Source of the DNA: Streptomyces flavofungini
Lineage (GTDB): Bacteria > Actinomycetota > Actinomycetes > Streptomycetales > Streptomycetaceae
Assembly (NCBI RefSeq): GCF_014650815.1
Contig: NZ_BMVR01000001.1
Location: forward strand, 124,001 to 188,000
Length of the DNA stretch: 64,000 bases
Direction of reading: 5' to 3'
Position numbers and translations under genes: made by a program. Below are positions 17,768 through 25,958 of the stretch, in pieces. The first letter of the stretch is position 1, and each line of letters begins with the position of its first letter. Below the pieces are notes generated by a model. That model made no database searches and was not told the DNA's origin. It was given only the letters and a program-made list of their open reading frames with translations.

Positions 17768-17837
17768 AACCGGGGCTCCGCCCCGGACCCCGCTCCTCAA
17801 ACGCCGGAGGGGCTACAGACAGCCCCTCCGGCGTTTG
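17768..17837. repeat. Dispersed intergenic repeat forming a bidirectional terminator
   Basis: 17768-17814 is a 47-bp element that recurs in inverted orientation at 44516-44562 with a single mismatch. Its outer part pairs with the adjacent sequence to give a perfect 17-bp stem (17798-17814 with 17821-17837) and a 6-nt loop; an inner GGGGC/GCCCC hairpin lies within 17770-17786. It is placed between two convergent genes, so it very likely terminates both. Confidence 0.75.
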
Positions 17838-17846
17838 GGGAAGGAC

Positions 17847-18275
<429 letters not shown>

Positions 18276-18383
18276 AACTGCCGATCCCTCCTGAGGTGTG
18301 CCGTGTCGCGCGCCCGCCCGACCCGGCGATTGTGGAATTAGGTTATCGGATGACGGAAGAGGGGCCACCGCGTCCGTGCGGGG

Positions 18384-19418
18384 TCACGCGTCGAGGGAGA
18401 CGACCATCTTTCCGGTGTTCTCGCCGCGCAGCATGCCGAGGAACGCCTCGGCGCCGCTCTCGATCCCCCGCGAGAAGGTCTCGTTGTACTTGAGCTCGCC
18501 CGACCGCACCCAGGCACCGACCTCGCGCACGAACTGGCCCTGAAGGTCCTGGTGGTCCTGGACGAGCATGCCCTGGACCCGGAGGCGCTTACCGATGATC
18601 ATGGCCATGTTGCGCGGGCCCGGCGTCGGCTCCGTGTCGTTGTAGCCCGCGATCATGCCGCAGATCGTGATGCGGCCGTGCACGTTCATGCGGCTGATGG
18701 CGGCTTCCAGGTGCTCGCCGCCGACGTTGTCGAAGTAGACGTCGACGCCGTCGGGGGCGGCCTCCTTGAGCTGGTCGACGACCGGGCGCTCGTCGCGGTA
18801 GTTGAACGCCGCGTCGAAGCCGTACTCCTCGGTCAGGAGCTTCACCTTCTCGTCCGAGCCCGCCGAGCCGATCACGCGGGCCGCGCCCTTGAGCCGGGCG
18901 ATCTGACCGACCTCACTGCCGACGGCGCCGGCCGCGCCGGAGACGAAGACCGTGTCGCCCTCCTTGAAGGACGCCACGTCCAGCAGGCCCGCGTACGCCG
19001 TCAGGCCCGTCATGCCGAGCACGCCGAGGTACGCCGACAGCGGCGCCGCCTCCGGGTCCACCTTCGTCGCGTACGACACGGGCACCGACGCGTACTCCCG
19101 CCAGCCCGCGAAGTGCAGCACGTGGTCGCCCGCCGCGAAGCCGTCCGCGTTCGACGCCACGACGACGCCGACCGCGCCGCCGTCCATCGGCTGGTCCAGC
19201 TGGAACGGCGGGATGTACGACTTCACGTCGTTCATGCGGCCGCGCATGTACGGGTCGACCGAGAAGTACAGGTTCCGGACCAGGACGCGACCCTCGGCGG
19301 GGGCCTCGACCGGGACCTCGCGGAGCGCGAAGTCCTCGGGGACCGGCCAGCCGTGCGGGCGACGCACGAGGTGCCAGGCGCGGCCGGTGGCCGGGAGCTG
19401 CTCGGGGGCTGCGGACAT
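18384..19418 (-). CDS. NADP-dependent medium-chain oxidoreductase (prostaglandin reductase/CurA type)
   Basis: 344-residue zinc-free MDR enzyme related to leukotriene B4 12-hydroxydehydrogenase and curcumin reductase; these reduce alpha,beta-unsaturated carbonyls with NADPH. Seen: SVDPYMRGRM near residue 52, the Rossmann loop VSGAAGAVGSEVGQIA, GSAGSDEKVKLL, and the YFDNVGGEHLEAA motif. AGGAGG precedes ATG 19418. Divergent from the MarR gene over two tandem TTCAGnnnCTGA dyads, so it is the likely target of that regulator. The physiological role is probably detoxification of electrophiles. Confidence 0.88.
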   Translation of the reverse strand: MSAAPEQLPATGRAWHLVRRPHGWPVPEDFALREVPVEAPAEGRVLVRNLYFSVDPYMRGRMNDVKSYIPPFQLDQPMDGGAVGVVVASNADGFAAGDHVLHFAGWREYASVPVSYATKVDPEAAPLSAYLGVLGMTGLTAYAGLLDVASFKEGDTVFVSGAAGAVGSEVGQIARLKGAARVIGSAGSDEKVKLLTEEYGFDAAFNYRDERPVVDQLKEAAPDGVDVYFDNVGGEHLEAAISRMNVHGRITICGMIAGYNDTEPTPGPRNMAMIIGKRLRVQGMLVQDHQDLQGQFVREVGAWVRSGELKYNETFSRGIESGAEAFLGMLRGENTGKMVVSLDA

Positions 19419-19485
19419 GAGGGGTGTCCTCCTCAGGCTGGGGAAGCGGCGACGGGCTGCGCGCGGTGGGCGCGTGCCTTCATAC

Positions 19486-19513
19486 TTCAGGCCCTGATGC
19501 TTCAGGTTCTGAA
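19486..19513. promoter_or_regulatory. Tandem dyads, candidate MarR operator
   Basis: TTCAG-gcc-CTGA (19486-19497) and TTCAG-gtt-CTGAA (19501-19513) are two copies of one dyad, 15 nt apart. They lie 70-95 nt upstream of the oxidoreductase start and 55 nt before the MarR gene. TTGACA on the minus strand (19546-19541) is a possible -35 for the oxidoreductase. Confidence 0.5.
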
Positions 19514-19567
19514 ATAAGCATGCGCTTCGATATTTCATGTTGTCAAGTAAATGGGTAACCTGGAGGC

Positions 19568-20020
19568 ATGGCCACCCAGAATCCGGACACCCCCGCCGAC
19601 GCCCCCCGCATCGATCCGCTGACCCTTGAGGTCGTGGAGCTGATCGGCGCCGTCGTGGCGCGCTACTACGAGGAGTACGACGTCGCCGCGGGCAAGCACG
19701 CCCTGACCGGCGCGCAGGCGCGGGTGCTCGGGCTGCTCTCCCTCGAGCCCATGCCGATGCGGCGCATCGCGCAGAAGCTGAAGTGCGAGCCGTCGAACGT
19801 GACCGGCATCGTGGACCGGCTCGAGGCCCGCGGCCTCGTCGAGCGGCGCCCCGACCCCGCCGACCGGCGCGTGAAGCTGGCCGCGCCGACCGAGGAGGGG
19901 CTCAGCACCGCGCGCAGCCTGCGGGAGTCCCTGGACTTCGCCCGGGAGCCGCTGGCCGAGCTCTCACACACGGAGCGGGAGTCGCTGCGCGGGCTGCTGC
20001 GGCGAATGCTGGGCACCTGA
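19568..20020 (+). CDS. MarR family transcriptional regulator
   Basis: 150-residue MarR-type dimeric repressor. The winged helix is seen as MPMRRIAQKLKCEPSNVTGI followed by VDRLEARGLVERRPDPADRR (the D-x-R wing). The only Cys is in the recognition helix region, so an OhrR-like thiol switch at the N-terminus is absent. TAACCT (19556-19561) ends 6 nt before ATG 19568, so the mRNA may be leaderless; GGAGG there is too close to act as a normal ribosome binding site. Divergent from the NADP-dependent oxidoreductase. Confidence 0.9.
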   Translation: MATQNPDTPADAPRIDPLTLEVVELIGAVVARYYEEYDVAAGKHALTGAQARVLGLLSLEPMPMRRIAQKLKCEPSNVTGIVDRLEARGLVERRPDPADRRVKLAAPTEEGLSTARSLRESLDFAREPLAELSHTERESLRGLLRRMLGT

Positions 20021-20041
20021 GCTTTGCGTACGCCAACGGCG

Positions 20042-20830
20042 CTACGTGCACCACCACAGGAACCGGTCGCACGTCTCCGACGGGCTCGGGTCCGGGTCCG
20101 GGTCGCTCGGGGGCTTCGTGGTGGACGGCTTCGGGCCGGGGTTCTGCGGGCTCGTGGTCGGGTTGCCCGAGGTCGGGTCCGGGTCCGGGCCGCCGGAGGT
20201 GCCGCTGCCGCCGGTCGCCGTACTGGTGCCGCCGTCGCCCGCACCGTCGCCGCCGGAGCCCTGAGCGTCCCCGTCGGCGTCCTCGCCCTCGTCGTTCTCG
20301 GCGCCCTTGCCGTCCTTCTCGCCCTTGCCGTCCCTGCCGTCCTTGCCCTTCTTCTTCGCGGCCTCCGACGCGGACGCCGACGGCGAACCGTCCGTCGGCT
20401 CCCCCACCGGCTCCACGGACGCGTTCGACCCCTGCGCGCCGTCCGTGTCCCCGGAGTCGCCGGACTCCCCCGCCGACTCGCCCCGGTCCCGCGCCGACGT
20501 CGCCTTCGAGTCGTCCGACGCGGACTCGGTGCCCAGCTCGGCCAGACTCAGGCCGCCCGCGGCGAGCGCGACGCCCGCGGCGATCAGGATGACCTTGCGG
20601 CGCCTGCGGCGGTGCTGGGCGGCCTTGCGGGCCCGCTCCCGGCGGCGGCCGCGGCTCCGGACCCGGCCGCCGGGCGACCGTTCCTCGTCCGCCTCGGCCA
20701 GGTCGGCGTCGGGTTCGTCCTGGGCGGCGACCGCCTCCGCGTACTCCCGGCAGGCTTCGGCCGGGGTGCCGCACCCCGGGCAGGCGAGGGCGCCGTTGAG
20801 GTGCCGGTGGCACGCGTGGCAGTAGTCCAT
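20042..20830 (-). CDS. SCO2400-like zinc-ribbon membrane protein
   Basis: 262 residues, function unknown. The N-terminus is a zinc ribbon: CHACHRH and CPGCGTP give four cysteines. An Arg-rich stretch (near 55-78) precedes one membrane segment (VILIAAGVALAAGGLSL, about 80-97). The remaining 160 residues are low-complexity Ser/Gly/Asp/Pro/Thr sequence, ending CDRFLWWCT. By the positive-inside rule the ribbon is cytoplasmic and the tail is outside. I recall proteins of this architecture at this locus in other Streptomyces (SCO2400 type). It may link a cytoplasmic partner to the wall, but nothing in the sequence proves that. Confidence 0.75.
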   Translation of the reverse strand: MDYCHACHRHLNGALACPGCGTPAEACREYAEAVAAQDEPDADLAEADEERSPGGRVRSRGRRRERARKAAQHRRRRRKVILIAAGVALAAGGLSLAELGTESASDDSKATSARDRGESAGESGDSGDTDGAQGSNASVEPVGEPTDGSPSASASEAAKKKGKDGRDGKGEKDGKGAENDEGEDADGDAQGSGGDGAGDGGTSTATGGSGTSGGPDPDPTSGNPTTSPQNPGPKPSTTKPPSDPDPDPSPSETCDRFLWWCT

Positions 20831-21001
20831 GAGGCATGGAGGCTAGGTCCCACGCCGGTACGGAGGAAGTTGAAGCTGTGAATGTTGTGTGCGGAGTCGA
20901 ACCTTCCGGCGTGTCCGCACGTCAGGGCGTGCCCGGCACCGTACGGCACGGCAGGCTTCGCCCGAATTGCCGCACGTGGGGGCCCGGCCGGGCGGCCGCC
21001 G

Positions 21002-22318
21002 TCAGGCCCGCCCCAGCTCCCCCCGCAGCCGTCGCGCCCGCAGCACCAGTTCCAGCTCGAAGCGGCGGTCGGGGTCGTCGACCTCGTCGCCCCACAGCTC
21101 CCTGATCTGGCGCAGGCGGTAGCGGACAGTTTGCGGATGCACACCAAGGCGGGCGGCCACCTCGGGGGCGCCGCCGCGGGTTTCCAGCCAGGCGAGCAGG
21201 GTCTCGGCGAGGCGGCGGCCATGGGCGGGGCCGCAGTGGTTGAGCGGGGCGAGGCAGCGGCGGGACAGGTCCTCGATGAGCTCCTCGGGCTGGAGCAGGA
21301 CCAGCGCCTCGGTGTGCTCGGTGCAGTACAGGACCTCACCGGAGGGCAGCAGTCCACGCCCCATCAGGGCGACCGCGGCCTCCGCCCAGCGCAGCGACTT
21401 GGCCGCGTCGGCGAGCGGCACGGGCGGGCCGATGGCGCCGGACCAGCCGGTCATGGCGCGGCGCAGGAGCTCGGGGCGGCCCGCGGCGTCCGGGTCGGGC
21501 ACGACCATGCGGGGCTGCTCGGCCTCCATGTCGAGCAGGACGCCCTCGCCGACGGCGGGGGCCACGGCCTCGCGGGCGGGGCGCAGCAGCACGCCGACGG
21601 CGACGCGTTCGGGCAGCTGCCAGCCGACGCGGGCGGCCCGCTCGTCCAGGCCGTTCTCGGCGCCGAGCGCGGAGGCGGCGGACGTGTCGGGGCGGCGCTC
21701 GGACAGCAGCAGCTCCATGAGTTTGCGCTGCAGCCGCAGGCGTTCTCCGGCCTGCCGGGCGGCGGCCTCCGCGTAGCCGCGCACCGACTGGTCGACCAGG
21801 CCGTCCAGGTACTCGAAGCCGGATTCGGCCAGTTCGTACATCGCCGGGGGCGGGATCTCGGTCTGCTGACCGATTTCGGCCAGGCGGCGCCAGGCGAGCC
21901 GGACGCCGAGGCGGTAGATGGCCTGGAGCGAGTCGAGACTGCGGCCGTGCAGGCCCTCGCCGCGGCCGAATTCCTGGAAGACCTCCGGGTGGTAGCGCGG
22001 CCGGCCCTCCCGGGTGGCGAGCTGCTGGACGAAGCCCTCCAGGGCGCGGCGGATCCCGATGAGCGCCATCGGCTCGCCGGAGTCATCGAGAACGACCGGA
22101 AGACCGGGGTACTCTGCCCGGATTTCGCGCAGAATGTCCTGCGCGAGGATGGGCACTTCCTCCAAGGCGAGCGCGGCGAATCTGCGCACCTGGAGCGGCG
22201 GGACGTCGCGCCAGGCGGAGCGCTGCTGCGCGGAGCCCGGGCTTCCGGGAACGCCGTCCGGGAAGTTCCCGGGCGCGCTCTCGGAGACGCTTTCGGAGAT
22301 GGCGGCCACGTCGGTCAC
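21002..22318 (-). CDS. PucR family transcriptional regulator
   Basis: 438-residue paralogue of FasR-type regulators. The C-terminal PucR HTH reads GVHPQTVRYRLRQIRELWG near residue 396; upstream are a GGDEF-like segment and an N-terminal helical sensor region. GTG 22318 is fixed by the GTGA overlap with the stop of a 50-residue membrane peptide gene just upstream, implying translational coupling. Its targets are unknown; candidates are itself and the divergent DUF3068 gene, which face each other across a 25-bp palindrome. Confidence 0.88.
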   Translation of the reverse strand: MTDVAAISESVSESAPGNFPDGVPGSPGSAQQRSAWRDVPPLQVRRFAALALEEVPILAQDILREIRAEYPGLPVVLDDSGEPMALIGIRRALEGFVQQLATREGRPRYHPEVFQEFGRGEGLHGRSLDSLQAIYRLGVRLAWRRLAEIGQQTEIPPPAMYELAESGFEYLDGLVDQSVRGYAEAAARQAGERLRLQRKLMELLLSERRPDTSAASALGAENGLDERAARVGWQLPERVAVGVLLRPAREAVAPAVGEGVLLDMEAEQPRMVVPDPDAAGRPELLRRAMTGWSGAIGPPVPLADAAKSLRWAEAAVALMGRGLLPSGEVLYCTEHTEALVLLQPEELIEDLSRRCLAPLNHCGPAHGRRLAETLLAWLETRGGAPEVAARLGVHPQTVRYRLRQIRELWGDEVDDPDRRFELELVLRARRLRGELGRA

Positions 22319-22467
22319 TGGTCCCGCTCGGGCGACTCGTAGTGCACGAGCGGCCGGTTCGGCTGGTCGGGCGTGGCGTTCAGGAGCGCGACGATTCCCA
22401 GGGCGGCGCCCACGGCGAGAGCCGCGGCGACCGCGACGGTCAGCGTGGCGGCGAGCAGTCGGTGCAT
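22315..22467 (-). CDS. Small single-pass membrane peptide, 50 residues
   Basis: A short gene, ATG 22467 to TGA 22315. The product starts MHRLLAATLTVAVAAALAVG, continues AALGIVALLNATPDQ and ends HYESPERDQ: one hydrophobic helix of about 25 residues and a polar C-terminus, with no cleavable signal evident. It has AGAGG upstream. Its TGA overlaps the GTG of the PucR regulator (GTGA), strong evidence that it is translated and that the two are made together. It could be a membrane partner that tethers or senses for the regulator; the function is unknown. Confidence 0.7.
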   Translation of the reverse strand: MHRLLAATLTVAVAAALAVGAALGIVALLNATPDQPNRPLVHYESPERDQ

Positions 22468-22519
22468 ACAGGGTCAGCCTCTCTGCTGGAGGTCGTCCCC
22501 ACCCCGCTCCGCAGGAGGA

Positions 22520-22544
22520 CAGTGTCAACAACGCATTGACACTG
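22520..22544. promoter_or_regulatory. 25-bp perfect palindrome, candidate operator
   Basis: CAGTGTCAA (22520-22528) and TTGACACTG (22536-22544) are perfect 9-bp arms around a 7-nt spacer. It lies 53 nt upstream of the small peptide/PucR unit and 175 nt upstream of the divergent DUF3068 gene. The TTGACA/TTGACG-like arms may also supply the -35 of the minus-strand promoter. Confidence 0.6.
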
Positions 22545-22718
22545 CGTCAAGGGTCCGCCTACGTTCGCGGCTCATACGGACCAGTAACTCCGTGGAAACA
22601 GCGCCGCAGCATTTCGGGCAATCCGGCGGCAGCAGCACCGCACCAGTCCCACAACTCGTCGGTAATCCAGCACAGTTGACCGACCGACCCCTGTTCGCCC
22701 TCACGGCAGGAGCGCCGG

Positions 22719-23750
22719 ATGCGCCGTACAGCTTCGCCCTTGTCCCTGGTCCTGCTCGGCCTGGGCGCTTTTCTGCTCGTCCTGGCCCCGATGCTGGCCT
22801 GGTACGTCGAGCCACGGGCCAAACGCACGCCCATTGATGTCGATCAGATAACGGTCTTCAAGGGGACCGGCAGCTATTTCGACACCGGGAAGATCAAAAC
22901 CGTCCGCGACCAGGACCTGACCATCACCCGGCAGGTGCGCGGCGACGTCGCCGACAGCGAGAAGTCGGGGCGGGCGATCTGGGACGTGTCGACGTCCGTC
23001 GACCCCGACAAGTCGCTGCCCGCGGCCGATCCGCACGATTCGCTCCAGTGGACCCTGGAGCGCTGGGTGACCGACCGGAAGACCAACGCACCGGTGCACT
23101 GCTGCGGCGAGAAGCCGTACTTCGAGGGGGAGGCGTACCTGAAGTTCCCCTTCGACGTCCAAAAGCGCACCTACCAGTGGTGGGACAGCACCCTCGGCGC
23201 GACCGTGCCGCTGGCCTACCAGGGCAAGAAGAAGATCCAGGGCTACGAGGGACTGCGCTTCACCGGCACCGTGCAGGCCACCAGGACCGGCACCCGCCAG
23301 GTCCCCGGCCGCCTCGTCGGCCAGCCCAGGCGCAGCCAGGTCATGGCCGAGGAGTGGTACGCCAACCACGGCATCGAACTGGTCGCCGACCAGCGCACGG
23401 GCCGGATCATCTACGCGGCGATCGGCCCCCGCAAGACGCTGCGCGCGCCCGGCGGCAAGAAGGACGTGACCGTGCTGCTCGACAGCGAGCGGATCGGGTT
23501 CACCAAGAAGACCCAGCAGGCCCAGGTGGACCTGGCGGACGACGACAGCTCGCGGCTGAAGCTGGTCGGCGAGACGCTGCCGCTGCTGTCCGTGATCCTC
23601 GGCGGGGTGCTCGCGATCCTGGGCGGGGTGCTCGTGCTGCGTGGCCGGGAAAAGCGGGCGAACGGTTCGGGGAGGGACGGTGAAGGACCGGATTCGATGG
23701 GTCCACATTCCGATACGTCCCCAAATTCCCTGCAACCCACCACGATGTGA
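22719..23750 (+). CDS. DUF3068 (PorA-like) membrane protein
   Basis: 343-residue protein of the DUF3068 family. It has an N-terminal membrane anchor (LSLVLLGLGAFLLVLAPMLAW), a 260-residue extracytoplasmic domain, a second membrane segment (LLSVILGGVLAILGGVLVLRG, about 288-308) and a short disordered tail. An unusual Cys-Cys pair (VHCCGEKPY) lies near residue 128. Family members occur in Actinobacteria; the corynebacterial ones are named PorA-family but the function in Streptomyces is unknown. It is followed after 319 nt by the AftD operon, in the same direction. Confidence 0.8.
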   Translation: MRRTASPLSLVLLGLGAFLLVLAPMLAWYVEPRAKRTPIDVDQITVFKGTGSYFDTGKIKTVRDQDLTITRQVRGDVADSEKSGRAIWDVSTSVDPDKSLPAADPHDSLQWTLERWVTDRKTNAPVHCCGEKPYFEGEAYLKFPFDVQKRTYQWWDSTLGATVPLAYQGKKKIQGYEGLRFTGTVQATRTGTRQVPGRLVGQPRRSQVMAEEWYANHGIELVADQRTGRIIYAAIGPRKTLRAPGGKKDVTVLLDSERIGFTKKTQQAQVDLADDDSSRLKLVGETLPLLSVILGGVLAILGGVLVLRGREKRANGSGRDGEGPDSMGPHSDTSPNSLQPTTM

Positions 23751-24069
23751 TGAGACGTCAGCGTCAAGAAGGGCCGAAATTGTCACCCCGGTGAGTAGCC
23801 GCACCGTTAGGTGCGGCGAAAACTATCCATCCCACCCAGACACAGTCCCCGCACAGTCCCAGCACATCGACTGCGCATCCGCACCGGTGTTCCGTCCCTC
23901 CGAACACCGGAGTCCCGCCCCGCACCGCCGGGACCGACCCGGTCCCGGCAGCACCCTCCGCTCCACCCGCTCCACCGGATCCATTCGCGCCACCCGTACG
24001 ACCGGGCCCCACCCCGGATCCACCCGAACTCCCCCACAGTTCCGCACCCCGAGACGAGTTGGAGCACCC
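23751..24069 (+). other. Intergenic region before the AftD operon
   Basis: The 319-nt gap holds a perfect hairpin GCCGCACC-gtta-GGTGCGGC (23798-23817), a likely terminator or attenuator, although only AAAA and not a U-run follows. The rest is C-rich, purine-poor sequence on the plus strand, unlike the coding sequence around it, and probably an untranslated leader of the operon. No further gene seen. Confidence 0.5.
23798..23817 (+). terminator. Hairpin between the DUF3068 gene and the AftD operon
   Basis: Perfect 8-bp stem with a 4-nt loop, 47 nt after the DUF3068 stop. With no U-tract it may be a factor-dependent terminator or an RNA-stabilising element. Confidence 0.45.
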
Positions 24070-25242
24070 ATGCCCCAGCACGTGCCGTCGTCGCTGCGCC
24101 AGGTCGCACCGCGGCCCGCGTGGCCCCTTCCGGCGCTCCCCCCACAGCCGCGCCGGATCGCCTTCCTCGCCCGCCGCGACCTGGGAAACCCGGCCGCAGG
24201 CGGCTCCGAACTCCTCGTCGACCGACTGGCCGACGGGCTGACCGCGCAGGGCCACCAGGTCACGCTGCTGTGCGGCGGACCTGCCGCCTACCGCGACTAC
24301 CGCGTGGTGTCGGCGGGCGGCGACCTGGGCCACTACCTGCGCGCCCGGTCGGCGTTCACGCGCCAGATCGGCGACACCGACCTGCTGGTCGAGGTGTGCA
24401 ACGGCATGCCCTACCTCGCCCCGCTGTGGCACCGCGGCCCCACCCTCTGCCTGGTCAACCACGTCCACACCGAGCTGTGGGCGATGCGCTTCCAAGGCCC
24501 CCTCGCCCCGGCCGCGCGCCTCGGGCGGCGCCTGGAGCACTGGTCGCTCTCGGGCGCCCAGCGCGGCAACCTGCTGGTCGCCGTGTCGCCGTCGACCGCG
24601 ACGGCGCTGCAGGACCTGGGCGTCGACCCCGACCGCATCCGCGTCGTGCACAACGGCGTGGCGGAGCCCGGGCCGCTGCACGAGCGCTCGGACGAACCGC
24701 TGTTCCTGGCCATGGGCCGGCTCGTCGAGTACAAGCGCGTCGATCTGCTGCTGCGGCTGTGGGAGCGGGTCCGCCCGGTCACCGGCGGCCGTCTGGTGAT
24801 CGTCGGCGACGGCCCGGAGCGGCAGCGCCTGGAGCGTCTCGCGGGCCCCGGCGTGCAGTTCACCGGCCATGTCTCGGAGGCCGAGAAGCACCGGCTGCTG
24901 TGCGAGTCGTGGCTGCTCCTGCACCCCTCGGCCGTCGAGGGCTGGGGCCTGGTCGTCACCGAGGCCGCGGCGCGCGCGACGCCCGCGATCGGCTTCGACG
25001 TACCCGGCGTACGCGACTCCATAGAGGACGGGGTGACCGGGCTGCTCGCGCACGGCGAGAGCGCGTTCGCCGCGGCCTGGTGCACGCTCGCGCTCAGCGC
25101 CGAGCGGCGCCGGTCCTTCGGCAAGGCCGCGGCGGAGCGCGCCGCGCACTTCCGCTGGTCGAACACGGTGCGCCAGTTCCGTGCGGTGGCCGCGGAGGCC
25201 GTCGCCGCGCACCAGCCGCCGTCGGTGAAGGGGTCTGCGTGA
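24070..25242 (+). CDS. Glycosyltransferase family 4
   Basis: 390-residue retaining GT-B glycosyltransferase. Seen: N-terminal RIAFLARRDLGNPAAGGSE (acceptor-side Rossmann), VVHNGVAEPG, MGRLVEYKRVDLLLRLW, GDGPERQRLE and EGWGLVVTEAAA (the E-x7-E nucleotide-sugar motif). Soluble, with no membrane segment. First gene of a run of tightly overlapping genes (to 35448), its stop overlapping the next start by 4 nt. ATG 24070 is used because the conserved fold begins 29 residues later; upstream starts would add only C-rich leader translation. Donor and acceptor are unknown. Confidence 0.88.
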   Translation: MPQHVPSSLRQVAPRPAWPLPALPPQPRRIAFLARRDLGNPAAGGSELLVDRLADGLTAQGHQVTLLCGGPAAYRDYRVVSAGGDLGHYLRARSAFTRQIGDTDLLVEVCNGMPYLAPLWHRGPTLCLVNHVHTELWAMRFQGPLAPAARLGRRLEHWSLSGAQRGNLLVAVSPSTATALQDLGVDPDRIRVVHNGVAEPGPLHERSDEPLFLAMGRLVEYKRVDLLLRLWERVRPVTGGRLVIVGDGPERQRLERLAGPGVQFTGHVSEAEKHRLLCESWLLLHPSAVEGWGLVVTEAAARATPAIGFDVPGVRDSIEDGVTGLLAHGESAFAAAWCTLALSAERRRSFGKAAAERAAHFRWSNTVRQFRAVAAEAVAAHQPPSVKGSA

Positions 25243-25958
25243 GGGACCCGTCGCTGCGCCGCTCCGTGACCCTGTTCCGGGCCTTCCTGCGGGAGCAGCA
25301 GGAGCCGGAGAAGTGCTACGCGCTGCTCGCCCGGGACGCCGCCGACCAGGTCGAGCGGCACCTTCCGGTCAAGGACCGGGTGGTCGTCGACGTGGGCGGC
25401 GGCGGCGGCTACTTCACCGAGGAGTTCCGCAGGCGCGGCGCGCAGGCCTACCTCTTCGAGCCCGACCCGCACGAACTCGGCGCGAAGCCGCCCGAGGGCT
25501 CCGTGGTGGCCGACGGCTATCTGCTGCCGCTCGCCGACGGCGTCGCCGACGTCACGTTCTCCTCGAACGTCCTGGAGCACGTCGACGACCCGGGCACCTT
25601 CCTCAGCGAGATGGTCCGGGTCACCCGGCCCGGCGGTCTCATCTACGTGGCGTTCACCAACTGGTACTCCCCCTGGGGCGGCCACGAGTGGGCGCCCCTG
25701 CACTACTTCGGCGCCGAGCGGGCCCGCGCCCGCTACGAGCGCCGCACCGGAAAACCCGCCAAGCACAAGCTCGGCGAGAACCTCTTCGCCCACCACGTCG
25801 GACCCACGCTCAGACAGGTGCGGGCCCGCGACGACGTCGCCGTCGTCTCGGCCCGCTCCCGCTACTGGCCGTTCTGGGCCGAAACGGTCGCGAAGGTCCC
25901 GGGCGTGCGCGAAGTCGCCACCTGGAACCTCCTCCTCATCCTCAGGCGGTGTCCATGA
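25239..25958 (+). CDS. Class I SAM-dependent methyltransferase
   Basis: 239-residue methyltransferase. SAM-binding motif I is VVVDVGGGGGYF, the acidic loop YLFEPDP, and SSNVLEHVDDPGTFL with MVRVTRPGGLIYVA match motifs II-III of the UbiE/Methyltransf_11 fold. GTG 25239 overlaps the GT4 stop (GTGA) and the stop overlaps the AftD start (ATGA), so it is translationally coupled on both sides. It probably methylates a sugar or lipid intermediate of the pathway of this operon; the substrate is unknown. Confidence 0.85.
   Translation: MRDPSLRRSVTLFRAFLREQQEPEKCYALLARDAADQVERHLPVKDRVVVDVGGGGGYFTEEFRRRGAQAYLFEPDPHELGAKPPEGSVVADGYLLPLADGVADVTFSSNVLEHVDDPGTFLSEMVRVTRPGGLIYVAFTNWYSPWGGHEWAPLHYFGAERARARYERRTGKPAKHKLGENLFAHHVGPTLRQVRARDDVAVVSARSRYWPFWAETVAKVPGVREVATWNLLLILRRCP

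Noticed and set aside
15176..17800. 874-codon minus-strand ORF opposite the M14 peptidase gene
   Set aside because: Arg/Gly-rich translation with no motif, antisense to a complete zinc carboxypeptidase; a GC shadow.
19568..20020. OhrR regulator of the nearby ohr gene
   Set aside because: It has no N-terminal sensing cysteine, and it is divergent from the NADP oxidoreductase, not next to ohr.
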